From: DATKCN01 sp035513175
Lineage (GTDB): Bacteria > Chloroflexota > Chloroflexia > Thermomicrobiales > CFX8
Direction of reading: 5' to 3'
NCBI GenBank assembly: GCA_035513175.1
Contig: DATKCN010000166.1
Location: 1 to 13,505 of the forward strand
Length of the DNA stretch: 13,505 nucleotides
Shown here: positions 1 through 7,519 of the stretch, in pieces
Numbering within the stretch: the stretch's first letter is position 1
How the letters are laid out: each line of letters starts with the position of its first letter
The notes under the pieces: generated by a model
Told to the model about the DNA's origin: nothing
What the model saw: only the letters and a program-made list of their open reading frames with translations
The model's database searches: none
Position numbers and translations under genes: made by a program

Positions 1-16
1 GAAGGACATAACGGAA

Positions 17-319
17 ATGGCACGCACGTCCAGTTCCACCACGGCCGATGCCGTCGTGGCGCCAAAGCCGCGCCGGCTGACGAAGGTCGGGACCGTGGTC
101 AGCGACAAAATGGACAAGACGGTGGTCGTCACCGTCGACTATCCAAGACGACATCGCCTGTACAGCAAGGTCATGACGCGGACGAGCCGGTTCAAAGCGC
201 ATGACGAGACCAACGAGTGCAAGGTCGGCGACCGGGTCCGCATCGAGGAGTTTCGCCCAATCTCGAAGGACAAACGATGGGTCGTTCGTGAAATCGTTCA
301 ACGCGCCGACACGGCGTAG
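17..319 (+). CDS. rpsQ: 30S ribosomal protein S17
   Basis: Primary 16S rRNA-binding protein of the small subunit, an OB-fold protein that helps early 30S assembly. The S17 core is clear: VGTVVSDKMDKTVVV at residues 24-38, a basic middle region, then KVGDRVRIEEFRPISKDKRW at 69-88. At 100 residues it is longer than the usual 80-90, because a Ser/Thr/Ala-rich N-terminal stretch of about 12-15 residues precedes the basic lead-in. I keep the ATG at 17 because a GAAGGA Shine-Dalgarno sequence lies at 1-6. A GTG at 56 would remove the extension but has no comparable ribosome site. It is the first gene of the window. The usual left neighbour rpmC (L29) would lie just outside. Confidence 0.95.
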   Translation: MARTSSSTTADAVVAPKPRRLTKVGTVVSDKMDKTVVVTVDYPRRHRLYSKVMTRTSRFKAHDETNECKVGDRVRIEEFRPISKDKRWVVREIVQRADTA

Positions 320-337
320 AGGTAGGTCAGGGACTGC

Positions 338-706
338 ATGATTCAGCCACAGACTCGCCTGCGCGTCGCCGACAACTCGGGAGCGCGCGAGATTATGTGT
401 ATTCGCGTCCTCGGTGGCTCGGGTCGCAGGTACGCGGGCGTCGGTGATATCATTATCGGCTCCGTCAAGGTCGCTCAACCCGGCGCTGCCGTGAAGAAGG
501 GCGAAGTCGTGCGCGCGGTCGTCGTGCGCACGGCACAGGAGTATGGACGGCCGGACGGCTCGCACATCAAGTTCGACGACAATGCCGCGGTGCTGATTAC
601 CCCGCAGGGCAACCCACGGGGCACACGCATCTTCGGCCCGGTCGCTCGTGAGCTGCGTGAGCGCCAGTTCATGCGTATCGTCTCGCTCGCGCCGGAAACG
701 TTGTAG
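338..706 (+). CDS. rplN: 50S ribosomal protein L14
   Basis: L14 binds 23S rRNA and sits at the subunit interface, contributing to intersubunit contacts. At 122 residues it has exactly the family length. The N-terminus MIQPQTRLRVADNSGARE and the following IRVLGGSGRRYAGVGDIII are the L14 signature region, and the C-terminus contains GTRIFGPVARELRE. The gene follows rpsQ after 18 nt, with a modest purine-rich ribosome site (AGGTAGG, then CAGGGA) before the ATG. It ends in a double TAG TAG. Nothing suggests damage. Confidence 0.97.
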   Translation: MIQPQTRLRVADNSGAREIMCIRVLGGSGRRYAGVGDIIIGSVKVAQPGAAVKKGEVVRAVVVRTAQEYGRPDGSHIKFDDNAAVLITPQGNPRGTRIFGPVARELRERQFMRIVSLAPETL

Positions 707-748
707 TAGCAGCATCGATGTCGATGAGGGCAGGCGAGAGGGCATAGC

Positions 749-1075
749 ATGGCAAGCAAGATCCTGTCGGGAGACGAGATCATCGTCCTGCGGGGCAAGA
801 ACAAGGGAGCGCGCGGCCGCGTGCGGCAGAACATGCCGCGCGAGGAGAAGGTCGTGATCGAGGGAGTCAACATCGTTCGCAAGCATCTCAAGAGGGGTCG
901 GGCCAGGCAGGCCGGCATCATTGAAGTTGAGGCTCCAATGCACGCGTCGAAGGTCATGCTCATCTGCCCGTCCTGCGACGAAGCGACGAGAGTGGGCTTT
1001 CGCGAAGACCAGCACGGCAACAAGGAGCGCTTCTGTAAGAAGTGCGACGCAACGATCGCTCGCGCGAATCGATAG
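749..1075 (+). CDS. rplX: 50S ribosomal protein L24, zinc-ribbon form
   Basis: L24 is an assembly-initiator protein of the 50S subunit that binds the 5' part of 23S rRNA and later lies near the exit tunnel. The KOW motif is at residues 8-35 (GDEIIVLRGKNKGARGRV). The basic stretch GVNIVRKHLK at 39-48 is typical. The C-terminal half carries two CxxC pairs, C73/C76 and C96/C99, forming the zinc-ribbon-like extension found in many but not all bacterial L24 proteins. Its 108 residues fit the family. Gene order rplN-rplX-rplE is the standard spc arrangement, with a 42 nt gap upstream and a GGCGAGAGGG-type purine stretch before the ATG. Confidence 0.96.
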   Translation: MASKILSGDEIIVLRGKNKGARGRVRQNMPREEKVVIEGVNIVRKHLKRGRARQAGIIEVEAPMHASKVMLICPSCDEATRVGFREDQHGNKERFCKKCDATIARANR

Positions 1076-1109
1076 CGGGCGAAACGAATCGAAGGTGGTG
1101 AGGAACAGC

Positions 1110-1655
1110 GTGGCTGCACGGCTAAAGGAACAGTACATCTCAGAAATCCGGCCCCGTCTCCGTGAGGAGTTCGGCTACCGGAACGACCACGAGGCGCCAA
1201 AGCTGGAGAAGATCGTCGTGAACATCGGCGTTGGCGAGGCGATCGCGAACAATCGAGCGCTCGACGCTGCCGTCAACGATCTCACCATCATCACCGGTCA
1301 GAAGCCGGTGATCACGCGTGCCAAGAAGTCGATCGCGGCCTACCGTCTGCGAGAAGGCATGCCGATCGGCACGATGGTCACGCTGCGCGGCGATCGCATG
1401 TACGAATTCTTCGACCGCTTGATGAACACGGCCCTCCCGCGTGTGCGAGATTTCCGCGGAGTGTCGCCGCGTTCGTTCGACGGGCGTGGCAATTACACCC
1501 TCGGTCTGACGGAACAGCTTATTTTTCCGGAAATTGAGTACGACAAGATCGACAAGACGCGCGGCATGGAAGTATCGATCGTTACGACGGCGAAGTCCGA
1601 CGAAGAGGGGCGGCGGCTGCTCGGTCTGATGGGCATGCCGTTCCGGGAGTCCTGA
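1110..1655 (+). CDS. rplE: 50S ribosomal protein L5
   Basis: L5 binds 5S rRNA, joins it to the central protuberance and contacts the P-site tRNA. The product of 181 residues matches the family length. Recognisable parts are KLEKIVVNIGVGEA near residue 30, TGQKPVITRAKKSIA, FRGVSPRSFDGRGNY and a final LLGLMGMPF. The frame is open further upstream, back into rplX, but family length and a GTGAGG ribosome site at 1098-1103, six nt ahead, select the GTG at 1110. GTG codons at 1095 and 1098 are alternatives with worse spacing. It stops with TGA, unlike its TAG-ending neighbours. Confidence 0.95.
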   Translation: MAARLKEQYISEIRPRLREEFGYRNDHEAPKLEKIVVNIGVGEAIANNRALDAAVNDLTIITGQKPVITRAKKSIAAYRLREGMPIGTMVTLRGDRMYEFFDRLMNTALPRVRDFRGVSPRSFDGRGNYTLGLTEQLIFPEIEYDKIDKTRGMEVSIVTTAKSDEEGRRLLGLMGMPFRES

Positions 1656-1692
1656 ATCAGGTCACGGTCACGAAAGGATTGAATCAACTCTC

Positions 1693-1878
1693 ATGGCGAA
1701 AAAGTCACTCGTTGTCAAGGCCGCCAGGCCCGCAAAGTATCAGGTCCGCAATTACAACCGCTGTCGGGTATGCGGTCGTTCGCGCGCGTATATGCGCAAA
1801 TTCGGCATGTGCCGCATCTGTTTTCGGGAGCATGCCTCGAGTGGCAAGCTGCCAGGTGTAACGAAGTCGAGCTGGTAG
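1693..1878 (+). CDS. rpsZ: 30S ribosomal protein S14, type Z (zinc-binding)
   Basis: Short S14 of the 30S head, needed late in assembly near the A site. At 61 residues it is the type-Z form, with zinc ligands C24/C27 and C40/C43 (CRVCGRSR and CRICFREHA), followed by GKLPGVTKSSW, the canonical C-terminus. The zinc-free, roughly 100-residue form would lack these cysteines. The ribosome site GAAAGGA lies at about 1671-1677, rather far from the ATG. The position between rplE and rpsH is the standard one. An RpsZ-type S14 is common in Firmicutes, Actinobacteria and Chloroflexi. Confidence 0.96.
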   Translation: MAKKSLVVKAARPAKYQVRNYNRCRVCGRSRAYMRKFGMCRICFREHASSGKLPGVTKSSW

Positions 1879-1910
1879 GCCGGCACAGGGAACGTGAGGT
1901 AGATAGATAT

Positions 1911-2312
1911 ATGACAGTCGTCAACGACCCCATCGCCGACATGCTGACGCGCATCCGAAACGCGGGTCTGGCTCGGCGCACAGAAACGACAATGCCCTCA
2001 TCCAAGGTGCTGGTCGCGATCGCCAAAATCCTGCAGCAGGAGGGGTTCATTCGAGGCTGGTCGGTCGAGGACACGACCCCGGCCAAGACGCTGACGATTT
2101 ACTTGAAGTACGGCAACGATCGCAAGCACTCGATTCGCAATATCAAGCGCATCTCGAAGCCGGGCCTGCGCGTCTACGCCGGCAAGGATGAGATCCCCCG
2201 CGTGCGGAATGGCCTCGGCATCGCGATAGTCAGCACGCCGCAGGGTGTGATCTCCGGACATGAGGCGCGTCGCCGAGGCATCGGCGGCGAGGTCATCTGC
2301 ACCGTTTACTAG
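1911..2312 (+). CDS. rpsH: 30S ribosomal protein S8
   Basis: S8 binds the central domain of 16S rRNA and, in E. coli, is also the translational repressor of the spc operon. The 133-residue product starts NDPIADMLTRIRNAG and ends with the S8 signature STPQGVISGHEARRRGIGGE. The open frame continues upstream into rpsZ, but family length places the start at the ATG at 1911, with TGAGGT about 10 nt upstream. I did not find a convincing S8-binding mimic in the rplX-rplE spacer, so autoregulation is not shown here. Confidence 0.96.
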   Translation: MTVVNDPIADMLTRIRNAGLARRTETTMPSSKVLVAIAKILQQEGFIRGWSVEDTTPAKTLTIYLKYGNDRKHSIRNIKRISKPGLRVYAGKDEIPRVRNGLGIAIVSTPQGVISGHEARRRGIGGEVICTVY

Positions 2313-2338
2313 GCTCGATCGGGAGAGAGTGGTCACGC

Positions 2339-2884
2339 ATGTCACGCATAGGAATACAGCCGATCGCCATACCAGCGGGTGTTGAATTGGACGCGAACGA
2401 CGGCGTTGTGGTGGTGAAAGGTCCCAAGGGTGAATTGAGCCAGCACGTGCATCCCGAGATGGTGCTGTCACGTGACAACGGAACCCTGTCAGTCGGTCGG
2501 CCCAACGACGAGCGCATGTTTCGCCAGTTGCACGGGCTGACACGCACGTTGATCGCCAACATGGTGCAGGGCGTGACCGACGGTTATCGCAAGGACCTGG
2601 AGATTCAGGGGGTCGGCTACCGGGCCGCGCTCGAAGGCAAGACCCTGGTCTTGAACGTCGGTTTCTCGCATCAGGTGCGCGTCGAGGCTCCGGAAGGCAT
2701 CAGCTTCGCCGTCGATACGCCGACGCGCATCGGGGTCATCGGCATCGATAAGCAGCTCGTCGGCGAGCAGGCAGCCAAGATTCGCCGCGTGCGCCCCCCC
2801 GAACCGTACAAAGGCAAGGGTATTCGGTACGCGGGCGAGCGAGTGCGTCGCAAGGCTGGCAAGGCTGGCAAGGTCGGCAAGTAG
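2339..2884 (+). CDS. rplF: 50S ribosomal protein L6
   Basis: L6 binds 23S rRNA near the sarcin-ricin loop and factor-binding site. It has two similar domains: the N-terminal half starts MSRIGIQPIAIPAGVE, and the C-terminal half carries the signature RPPEPYKGKGIRYAGE at residues 152-167. The length of 181 fits the family. The last residues are a short lysine-glycine repeat (KAGKAGKVGK) encoded by three nearly identical 9-bp units at 2852-2878. A purine-rich GGGAGAG stretch near 2321 serves as a distant ribosome site. The ATG at 2339 gives the canonical N-terminus. Confidence 0.97.
   Translation: MSRIGIQPIAIPAGVELDANDGVVVVKGPKGELSQHVHPEMVLSRDNGTLSVGRPNDERMFRQLHGLTRTLIANMVQGVTDGYRKDLEIQGVGYRAALEGKTLVLNVGFSHQVRVEAPEGISFAVDTPTRIGVIGIDKQLVGEQAAKIRRVRPPEPYKGKGIRYAGERVRRKAGKAGKVGK
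2852..2878 (+). repeat. Tandem 9-bp repeat in the 3' end of rplF
   Basis: Three head-to-tail copies of AAGGCTGGC (the third reads AAGGTCGGC) encode Lys-Ala-Gly, Lys-Ala-Gly, Lys-Val-Gly at the C-terminus of L6. The final AAG and TAG follow directly. It is a small in-frame expansion that could vary in copy number without shifting the frame. Basic L6 tails are common, so this is probably neutral. Confidence 0.85.
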
Positions 2885-2971
2885 CGTTTTGATCCTGTCG
2901 CGGATGCGGCAGTCATGCGCCGGTAGTCGGGATAGATTCCGACCGCCCACGGCGCCGGGGAGTACGATTCG

Positions 2972-3346
2972 ATGCGGTATCACTACAAGTCTCAGCTCAA
3001 TGCGCGCAGGCGTCGGCACCTCCGAGTGCGCGCCAAGGTCAGTGGGTCCACGGCCAGGCCGCGCCTGAACGTGTACCGCAGCTCAGCGCACATATACGCG
3101 CAGGTGATTGACGACACCCGGGGTCACACCATCGTGGCGGCGTCGTCACGGGAGCCGGAGGTCGCCGGGCGGTTGAACGACGCGACGACCAAGAGCGACA
3201 AGGCCAAGGTGGTTGGACTGTTGATCGGCGAGCGGGCGCGCGATGCCGGGGTCTCATCCGTCGTCTTCGATCGCGGCGGATACAAGTTCCACGGGCGTGT
3301 CAAGGCGGTCGCCGATGGCGCTCGCGAAGCAGGGTTGAATTTTTAG
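2972..3346 (+). CDS. rplR: 50S ribosomal protein L18
   Basis: L18 binds 5S rRNA together with L5 in the central protuberance. The 124-residue product has the arginine-rich N-terminus (NARRRRHLRVRAKVSG), the core RPRLNVYRSSAHIYAQVIDD and the C-terminal VVFDRGGYKFHGRVKAVAD, all diagnostic. The ATG at 2972 is preceded by GGGGAG at about 2957-2962. The gap after rplF is 87 nt, longer than most spacers here. It contains a small inverted repeat (GTCGG at 2926-2930 with CCGAC at 2939-2943) of doubtful significance and no clear promoter. Confidence 0.96.
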   Translation: MRYHYKSQLNARRRRHLRVRAKVSGSTARPRLNVYRSSAHIYAQVIDDTRGHTIVAASSREPEVAGRLNDATTKSDKAKVVGLLIGERARDAGVSSVVFDRGGYKFHGRVKAVADGAREAGLNF

Positions 3347-3394
3347 CGCATTGCGAGCGGCCATGCCGCCAGGACAGGGGACACCGACACGACC

Positions 3395-3943
3395 ATGATG
3401 GAACGTAGACGAAGCACGAGACTCAATCAGGATGACGTTGGCGATCTCGAGGAGCGCGTGGTTCAGATCAACCGAGTGTCGAAGGTCGTCAAGGGCGGGC
3501 GTCGCTTCGCGTTCGGCAGTGTCGTTGTCGTCGGTGACGGCAAGGGTCACGTTGGGGCTGGAATCGGCAAGGCCGGAGAAGTGCCGGACTCCATTCGCAA
3601 GGGCGTCGAGGCGGCAAAGAAGAACATGATCACGGTGCCGCTCGCCGGGAGCACGATTCCGCACGCTGTCGAGGTCAAATACGGCGCGTCACGTGTGTTG
3701 CTCAAGCCAGCCTCGCCCGGAACTGGTGTCATCGCCGGGGGCGGCGTCCGCGCGGTCGTCGAAGCGGCGGGCATTCATGACATCCTTGCGAAGTCGTTGG
3801 GATCGAACAATCCGGTTAATGTCGTGCGGGCCACGATGAAGGCCCTGTCGGAGCTCGAAGCAGTCGAGGATGTCGCGCGTCGCCGCAACAAGCCGATCAA
3901 CTCGTTGCTGGCTCGCCGCGATCGCCCGGGAGTTGAGGTTTAG
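3395..3943 (+). CDS. rpsE: 30S ribosomal protein S5
   Basis: S5 lines the mRNA entry channel and contributes to helicase activity and translational accuracy. The 182-residue product has the double-stranded-RNA-binding-like N-domain signature around residues 34-75 (GGRRFAFGSVVVVGDGKG, then GHVGAGIGKAGEVPDSIRKG). The C-terminal domain has ASPGTGVIAGGGVRAVVEAAG at 106-126 and SNNPVNVVRAT. Two adjacent ATGs (3395, 3398) could start it; the upstream AGGACAGGGG is somewhat far from both. The stop TAG is two nt from the rpmD ATG, so rpmD is probably translated by coupling. Confidence 0.97.
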   Translation: MMERRRSTRLNQDDVGDLEERVVQINRVSKVVKGGRRFAFGSVVVVGDGKGHVGAGIGKAGEVPDSIRKGVEAAKKNMITVPLAGSTIPHAVEVKYGASRVLLKPASPGTGVIAGGGVRAVVEAAGIHDILAKSLGSNNPVNVVRATMKALSELEAVEDVARRRNKPINSLLARRDRPGVEV

Positions 3944-3945
3944 GC

Positions 3946-4170
3946 ATGGCCCAGAAGATGATGAGATTGACGTATCGAAAGAGCTCGCTCGGCTACTCTA
4001 AGGATCAGCGTGACACAGTCCGCTCCCTGGGCTTCACCCGCCTGAATCAGACGATTGAGAGGCCGGACACGCCGTCATTGCGCGGCATGGTGTACAAGGT
4101 GCGGCATCTGATCCACGTCGACGGCGAGGGCCAGATTCTTGGCTCATCGATCCATGGCCAGGATGAATAG
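3946..4170 (+). CDS. rpmD: 50S ribosomal protein L30
   Basis: L30 is a small 23S rRNA-binding protein of the large subunit, dispensable in some lineages. The core is MRLTYRKSSLGYSKDQRDTV, then LGFTRLNQTIERPDTPSLRGM and VYKVRHLIHV. At 74 residues it exceeds the usual 60 or so because of a polar tail after the conserved VRHLIHV block. The start at 3946 lies two nt after the rpsE stop, with the end of rpsE (TTGAGGT) acting as ribosome site. The rpsE-rpmD-rplO order is the standard spc arrangement. Confidence 0.95.
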   Translation: MAQKMMRLTYRKSSLGYSKDQRDTVRSLGFTRLNQTIERPDTPSLRGMVYKVRHLIHVDGEGQILGSSIHGQDE

Positions 4171-4224
4171 CACCGTCACGTTGGACCGCCGCGCTTGGCC
4201 GTTGCGGTAGTTAGGATGGATCCG

Positions 4225-4671
4225 ATGAAACTAGACGATTTGCGAGCCCCGGAAGGGGCATTCCGGCCGCGCAAGCGCGTGGGCCGCGGTCACGGTTCCG
4301 GGCATGTCAAGACCTCCGGTCGTGGCACCAAGGGACAGAATTCGCGGTCCGGCGGCGGAGTGCGGCCCGGATTCGAGGGCGGCCAGAACCCGATCTACCG
4401 CCGGATGCCGTACAAGCGCGGGTTCAAGAACCCCTTCCGGGTCGAATGCGAGATCGTGAATCTCGAACGTCTCGCGGAGCTTGGCCTCGAAGGCACGATC
4501 ACGCCCCAGACGCTGTACGAGCGCGGCGCGATCTCGCGGTTGAACCGCCCGCTCAAGATTCTGGGTGACGGCAAGCTGTCCGGCGCGATTCACGTCCAGG
4601 CGCATCGCTTCTCTGCGTCGGCGCGTGAAAAGATCGAGGCAGCCGGCGGGATCGCGGAGGTCATCGAGTAA
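4225..4671 (+). CDS. rplO: 50S ribosomal protein L15
   Basis: L15 is a late-assembly 23S rRNA-binding protein. The N-terminal part is the glycine- and arginine-rich extended tail (KRVGRGHGSGHVKTSGRGTK at residues 17-36, then GQNSRSGGGVRPGFEGGQNP). The globular part begins near 75. I choose the ATG at 4225 because MKLDDLRAP matches the conserved start and gives 148 residues; AGGATGGA at 4213-4220 lies just before it. The open frame would also allow TTG at 4195 or ATG at 4216. The stop TAA shares its last base with the secY ATG, an overlap that suggests coupled translation. Confidence 0.95.
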   Translation: MKLDDLRAPEGAFRPRKRVGRGHGSGHVKTSGRGTKGQNSRSGGGVRPGFEGGQNPIYRRMPYKRGFKNPFRVECEIVNLERLAELGLEGTITPQTLYERGAISRLNRPLKILGDGKLSGAIHVQAHRFSASAREKIEAAGGIAEVIE

Positions 4672-5969
4672 TGCTGCAGGCTGCCTTCAACGCAATAAAA
4701 ATCGCCGACATTCGGCGCAAGATCCTGTTCACGCTCGGCATACTCGTCATCTTCCGCTTCGTCGCGACGGTGTCCGTTCCCGGTGTCGACCGGGTGGCCA
4801 TGCGGGAGTTGCTCGATAGCAGCCAGCTCCTTGGCATGCTCAATCTCTTTTCCGGCTCGACGCTGGAAAACTTCTCGATTGCCGCGATGGGAGTCTATCC
4901 GTACATCACGGCGTCGATCATCATGCAGCTGCTCACGCCGATCATCCCACGGCTCCACGAGCTGTCGCAGGAAGGCCAGCAGGGCCGCAACAAGATTAAC
5001 CAGATCACGCACTGGGTGATGGTGCCGATCGCGGTGCTCCAGGGGTACGGGCAGTGCATCTTGATGCAGCGCTCCGGCGTGCTGGCGGAATTCGGTCTGT
5101 TCTCCGGGGCGACGTTCCTGAACTCGGCCTCGATTCTGGTAACGCTGGTCGCCGGGACCGTCTTCCTCGTCTGGCTCGGCGAGCTGATCACGGAAAACGG
5201 GATCGGAAACGGCATCTCGATCCTCATCTTTGGCGGCATCGTCGCCAGCTTGCCCGGCACGGTCGGCACGCTGATCTATGGCAGCTCCACGACCGAGAAC
5301 TTCATGGGGACGTTCGCGTTTGTCGCAATCGGTCTCGTCACCATCGTTGGGATCGTGCTGATCAACGAGGGGCAGCGCCGGATTCCCGTCCAGCACGCGA
5401 AGCGCGTGCGTCGGGGCAGGGTCTACGGCGGGGGCTCGACTCATATCCCGTTGAAGGTGAACTCCGCAGGCATGATCCCACTGATCTTTGCCGTCTCGAT
5501 CATGGTCTTTCCTGGCACGATCGCGACCTTCATGACCGGTTCGGAACGCGCCTGGGTGAGCGATCTTGCCAACAGCATGGCGCGCTTCTTCGACGCTAAC
5601 ACCGTGCAGTACCAGGTGATCTACTTCGGGATGGTCGTGGCGTTCACGTTCTTCTATACCATGGTCGTGTTCCAGCAGCAGAACATCGCTGAAAACCTGC
5701 AACGGCAGGGAGCGTTCGTGCCTGGAATCCGGCCAGGTCCAAACACGAACCGCTATCTGACGGGCGTGCTGACGCGCATAACGTTGGTCGGCGCGCTGTT
5801 CCTGGGAACCGTCGCGATCCTGCCGTTTATCGCGGCGCAGATCACCGGCGTCCAGACGCTGTTCCTGGCGAGCACATCACTGCTCATCGTTGTCGGCGTA
5901 GCGATCGACACGATGCGCCAGCTCGAAGCACAGCTGATGATGCGCAACTACGAGGGATTTATTCAGTAA
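4671..5969 (+). CDS. secY: Protein translocase channel subunit SecY
   Basis: SecY forms the membrane pore of the Sec translocon with SecE and SecG, and receives preproteins from SecA or the ribosome. The 432-residue product has ten predicted membrane segments, starting at about residues 18-36. Signatures include YPYITASIIMQLLTPIIP at 76-93, VWLGELITENGIGNGISI at 167-184, the cytosolic loop EGQRRIPVQHAKR at 233-245, and the SecA/ribosome-contacting loop RQGAFVPGIRPG at 345-356. It starts at the ATG overlapping the rplO stop, with GCGGAGG a short way upstream. Location between rplO and adk is typical. It is complete and unremarkable. Confidence 0.98.
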   Translation: MLQAAFNAIKIADIRRKILFTLGILVIFRFVATVSVPGVDRVAMRELLDSSQLLGMLNLFSGSTLENFSIAAMGVYPYITASIIMQLLTPIIPRLHELSQEGQQGRNKINQITHWVMVPIAVLQGYGQCILMQRSGVLAEFGLFSGATFLNSASILVTLVAGTVFLVWLGELITENGIGNGISILIFGGIVASLPGTVGTLIYGSSTTENFMGTFAFVAIGLVTIVGIVLINEGQRRIPVQHAKRVRRGRVYGGGSTHIPLKVNSAGMIPLIFAVSIMVFPGTIATFMTGSERAWVSDLANSMARFFDANTVQYQVIYFGMVVAFTFFYTMVVFQQQNIAENLQRQGAFVPGIRPGPNTNRYLTGVLTRITLVGALFLGTVAILPFIAAQITGVQTLFLASTSLLIVVGVAIDTMRQLEAQLMMRNYEGFIQ

Positions 5970-6057
5970 GCAGCGCGGATCAGCGGGCCGTGTTCGGCTT
6001 GATTGCCGGCGGCTCGCCGTTCGCCCGCCTGTGATTGCGGGAGGCCAGCGGATACGA

Positions 6058-6735
6058 ATGCAGCACGTCGTCTTCATCGGCCCGCAGGGGGCAGGCAAAG
6101 GCACGCAGGCCGCCGAGGTCGCGCCGAAGTTTGGCCTTGTCCACCTCGCAACCGGGGATCTGTTTCGGTCGCTGATGGCTGAGGATACGACGCTCGCGCA
6201 GGAGGTCCGCACGATCTACGATCGCGGAGACCTCGTGCCCGATGAGTTGACTGCGCGTGTGCTGTTCGACTCGCTCGACAGGCGCTCGGATGCCGAAAGC
6301 GTCACGGGCGCGCTGATCGACGGGTTCCCGCGCAACGCAGCGCAGGCGCGGATACTGGACGATAGCGTCGCCGCGAGGGACGAGACGTTGGCAGCGGTCG
6401 TGCACATCGTCGTGCCTCGCGATGTCCTCATGCAGCGGTTGACCGGACGGCTCATCTGCCGGAATTGCGGGCGCTCCTACCACGAAACGTTCAACCCACC
6501 CGTCATTGAAGGCGTCTGCGACGCCTGCGGCGGTGAGCTGTACACCAGATCGGACGACACCCCTGAGGCCGTCGCGCGACGGCTCGATATCTATTTCGAA
6601 CAGACGGAGCCTCTCCTGGATCACTGGCGCGCGTCGGGCATCGTCCATGATGTCGATGGTGACGCCGGGATCGAGGATGTCACCGCGTCGATTGAGGACG
6701 TTCTGTCCGGCGTACTCGACACGGACCGGAACTGA
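6058..6735 (+). CDS. adk: Adenylate kinase, zinc-LID type
   Basis: Adk catalyses ATP + AMP to 2 ADP in the cytoplasm and sets the adenylate balance. The P-loop is GPQGAGKGT at residues 8-16 (Gln where many homologues have Pro), AMP-site LATGDLFR at 30-37 and LIDGFPRN at 86-93. The LID domain binds zinc through C134/C137 and C154/C157 (ICRNCGRSYH and CDACGGEL). At 225 residues it is a long-LID bacterial enzyme. The frame is open from a GTG at 6031, but the ATG at 6058 gives the family N-terminus directly before the first beta strand; GGGAGG lies about 13 nt upstream. It ends seven nt before map. Confidence 0.97.
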   Translation: MQHVVFIGPQGAGKGTQAAEVAPKFGLVHLATGDLFRSLMAEDTTLAQEVRTIYDRGDLVPDELTARVLFDSLDRRSDAESVTGALIDGFPRNAAQARILDDSVAARDETLAAVVHIVVPRDVLMQRLTGRLICRNCGRSYHETFNPPVIEGVCDACGGELYTRSDDTPEAVARRLDIYFEQTEPLLDHWRASGIVHDVDGDAGIEDVTASIEDVLSGVLDTDRN

Positions 6736-6742
6736 GCCGACG

Positions 6743-7507
6743 ATGCCAATCCTGTTGAAGTCTCCTGCCGACATCGAGCGTATGCGCGCGGCGAGTGCGG
6801 TCGTCGCGGACGTTCACGCGCGGCTGGAGCCGTTGATCCGGCCGGGCGTAACGACCCGCGAGCTGGACCAGGTCGCCCACGAGCTGATCACATCCGCCGG
6901 GGGACATCCGTCGTTTCTGGGCTATCACGGGTATCCCGCCAGCATCTGTGCATCGATCAACGACGTCGTGCTGCACGGCATTCCCGGCGACGTGGAGTTG
7001 CGAGAAGGCGACATTATCTCCATCGATCTGGGCGTGAAGCTGGACGGCTTTCACGGTGACGCCGCGGTGACGTACCCCGTCGGGCGCGTGAGTGACATCG
7101 CGCGGCGGTTGATCGAGGCTGCCGAGGCCTGTTTCTGGGCGGGCTTCGCGCAATTGCGCGCCGGTGGACGGCTGGGCGATGCGTCGGCCGCCGTGCAGGC
7201 CACGGCCGAAGCCGCGGGTTTCGCCGTCATCCGCGAGTACGTAGGACACGGCATCGGCCGCCAGATGCACGAGGATCCACCCGTGCCCAACTTCGGGTTG
7301 CCTGGCGACGGTCCGCGCCTGCGTCGGGGGATGACCCTCGCGCTGGAGCCGATGATCTGCGCCGGCGCGCCAGAAACGCGTATCCTCGATGACGGCTGGA
7401 CTGTCGTCATGGCCGACGGAGCACTCGCGGCACACTTCGAGCACACCATTGCTATCCTTGGCGACACGGTCGTGTCGCTCACGGCGGCGCGGGAGCGTGT
7501 GATATAA
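6743..7507 (+). CDS. map: Methionine aminopeptidase, type I
   Basis: Map removes the initiator methionine from nascent proteins whose second residue is small. The 254-residue product has the pita-bread metallopeptidase ligands in order: D95 (IDLG), D106 (HGDAAVT), H169 (VGHGIGR), E202 (LEPM) and E233 (FEHT), plus the substrate-site histidine H78 (VVLHGIPG). There is no N-terminal zinc extension. The open frame runs back into adk, but the ATG at 6743, seven nt after the adk stop, gives the usual MPILLKSPADIERMR start. The stop TAA at 7505-7507 is embedded in an extended -10 sequence, so a promoter appears to overlap the end of this gene. Confidence 0.97.
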   Translation: MPILLKSPADIERMRAASAVVADVHARLEPLIRPGVTTRELDQVAHELITSAGGHPSFLGYHGYPASICASINDVVLHGIPGDVELREGDIISIDLGVKLDGFHGDAAVTYPVGRVSDIARRLIEAAEACFWAGFAQLRAGGRLGDASAAVQATAEAAGFAVIREYVGHGIGRQMHEDPPVPNFGLPGDGPRLRRGMTLALEPMICAGAPETRILDDGWTVVMADGALAAHFEHTIAILGDTVVSLTAARERVI

Positions 7508-7508
7508 T
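7500..7508 (+). promoter_or_regulatory. Extended -10 promoter upstream of infA
   Basis: The bases TGATATAAT match the extended -10 consensus (TGnTATAAT) exactly, an unusual AT-rich island in this GC-rich DNA. It overlaps the last codons and stop of map. A -35 box is weak (CACGGC at about 7480), but extended -10 promoters can work without a good one. Transcription would start near 7515 and read through the hairpin at 7520-7539 into infA, rpmJ and the alpha operon. That it functions as a promoter is inference from the motif and position. Confidence 0.55.
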
Positions 7509-7519
7509 CCCTGTTTGTC

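Noticed and set aside
2926..2943. GTCGG/CCGAC inverted repeat before rplR
   Set aside because: Short stem with an eight-base loop and no other support; mentioned with rplR but not called as a feature.
3357..3369. GCGGC/GCCGC hairpin before rpsE
   Set aside because: Five-bp GC stem with a three-base loop is expected by chance in DNA of this composition, and no T-run or other signal accompanies it.
4590..5702. 370-residue minus-strand open frame opposite secY
   Set aside because: A mirror frame of a GC-rich gene; composition is dominated by His, Asp, Arg and Glu, with no recognisable domain and complete overlap with an unmistakable secY.
5970..6057. Possible promoter or terminator in the secY-adk spacer
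   Set aside because: GC-rich partial stems but no T-run, and no -10-like hexamer; I see nothing specific in it.
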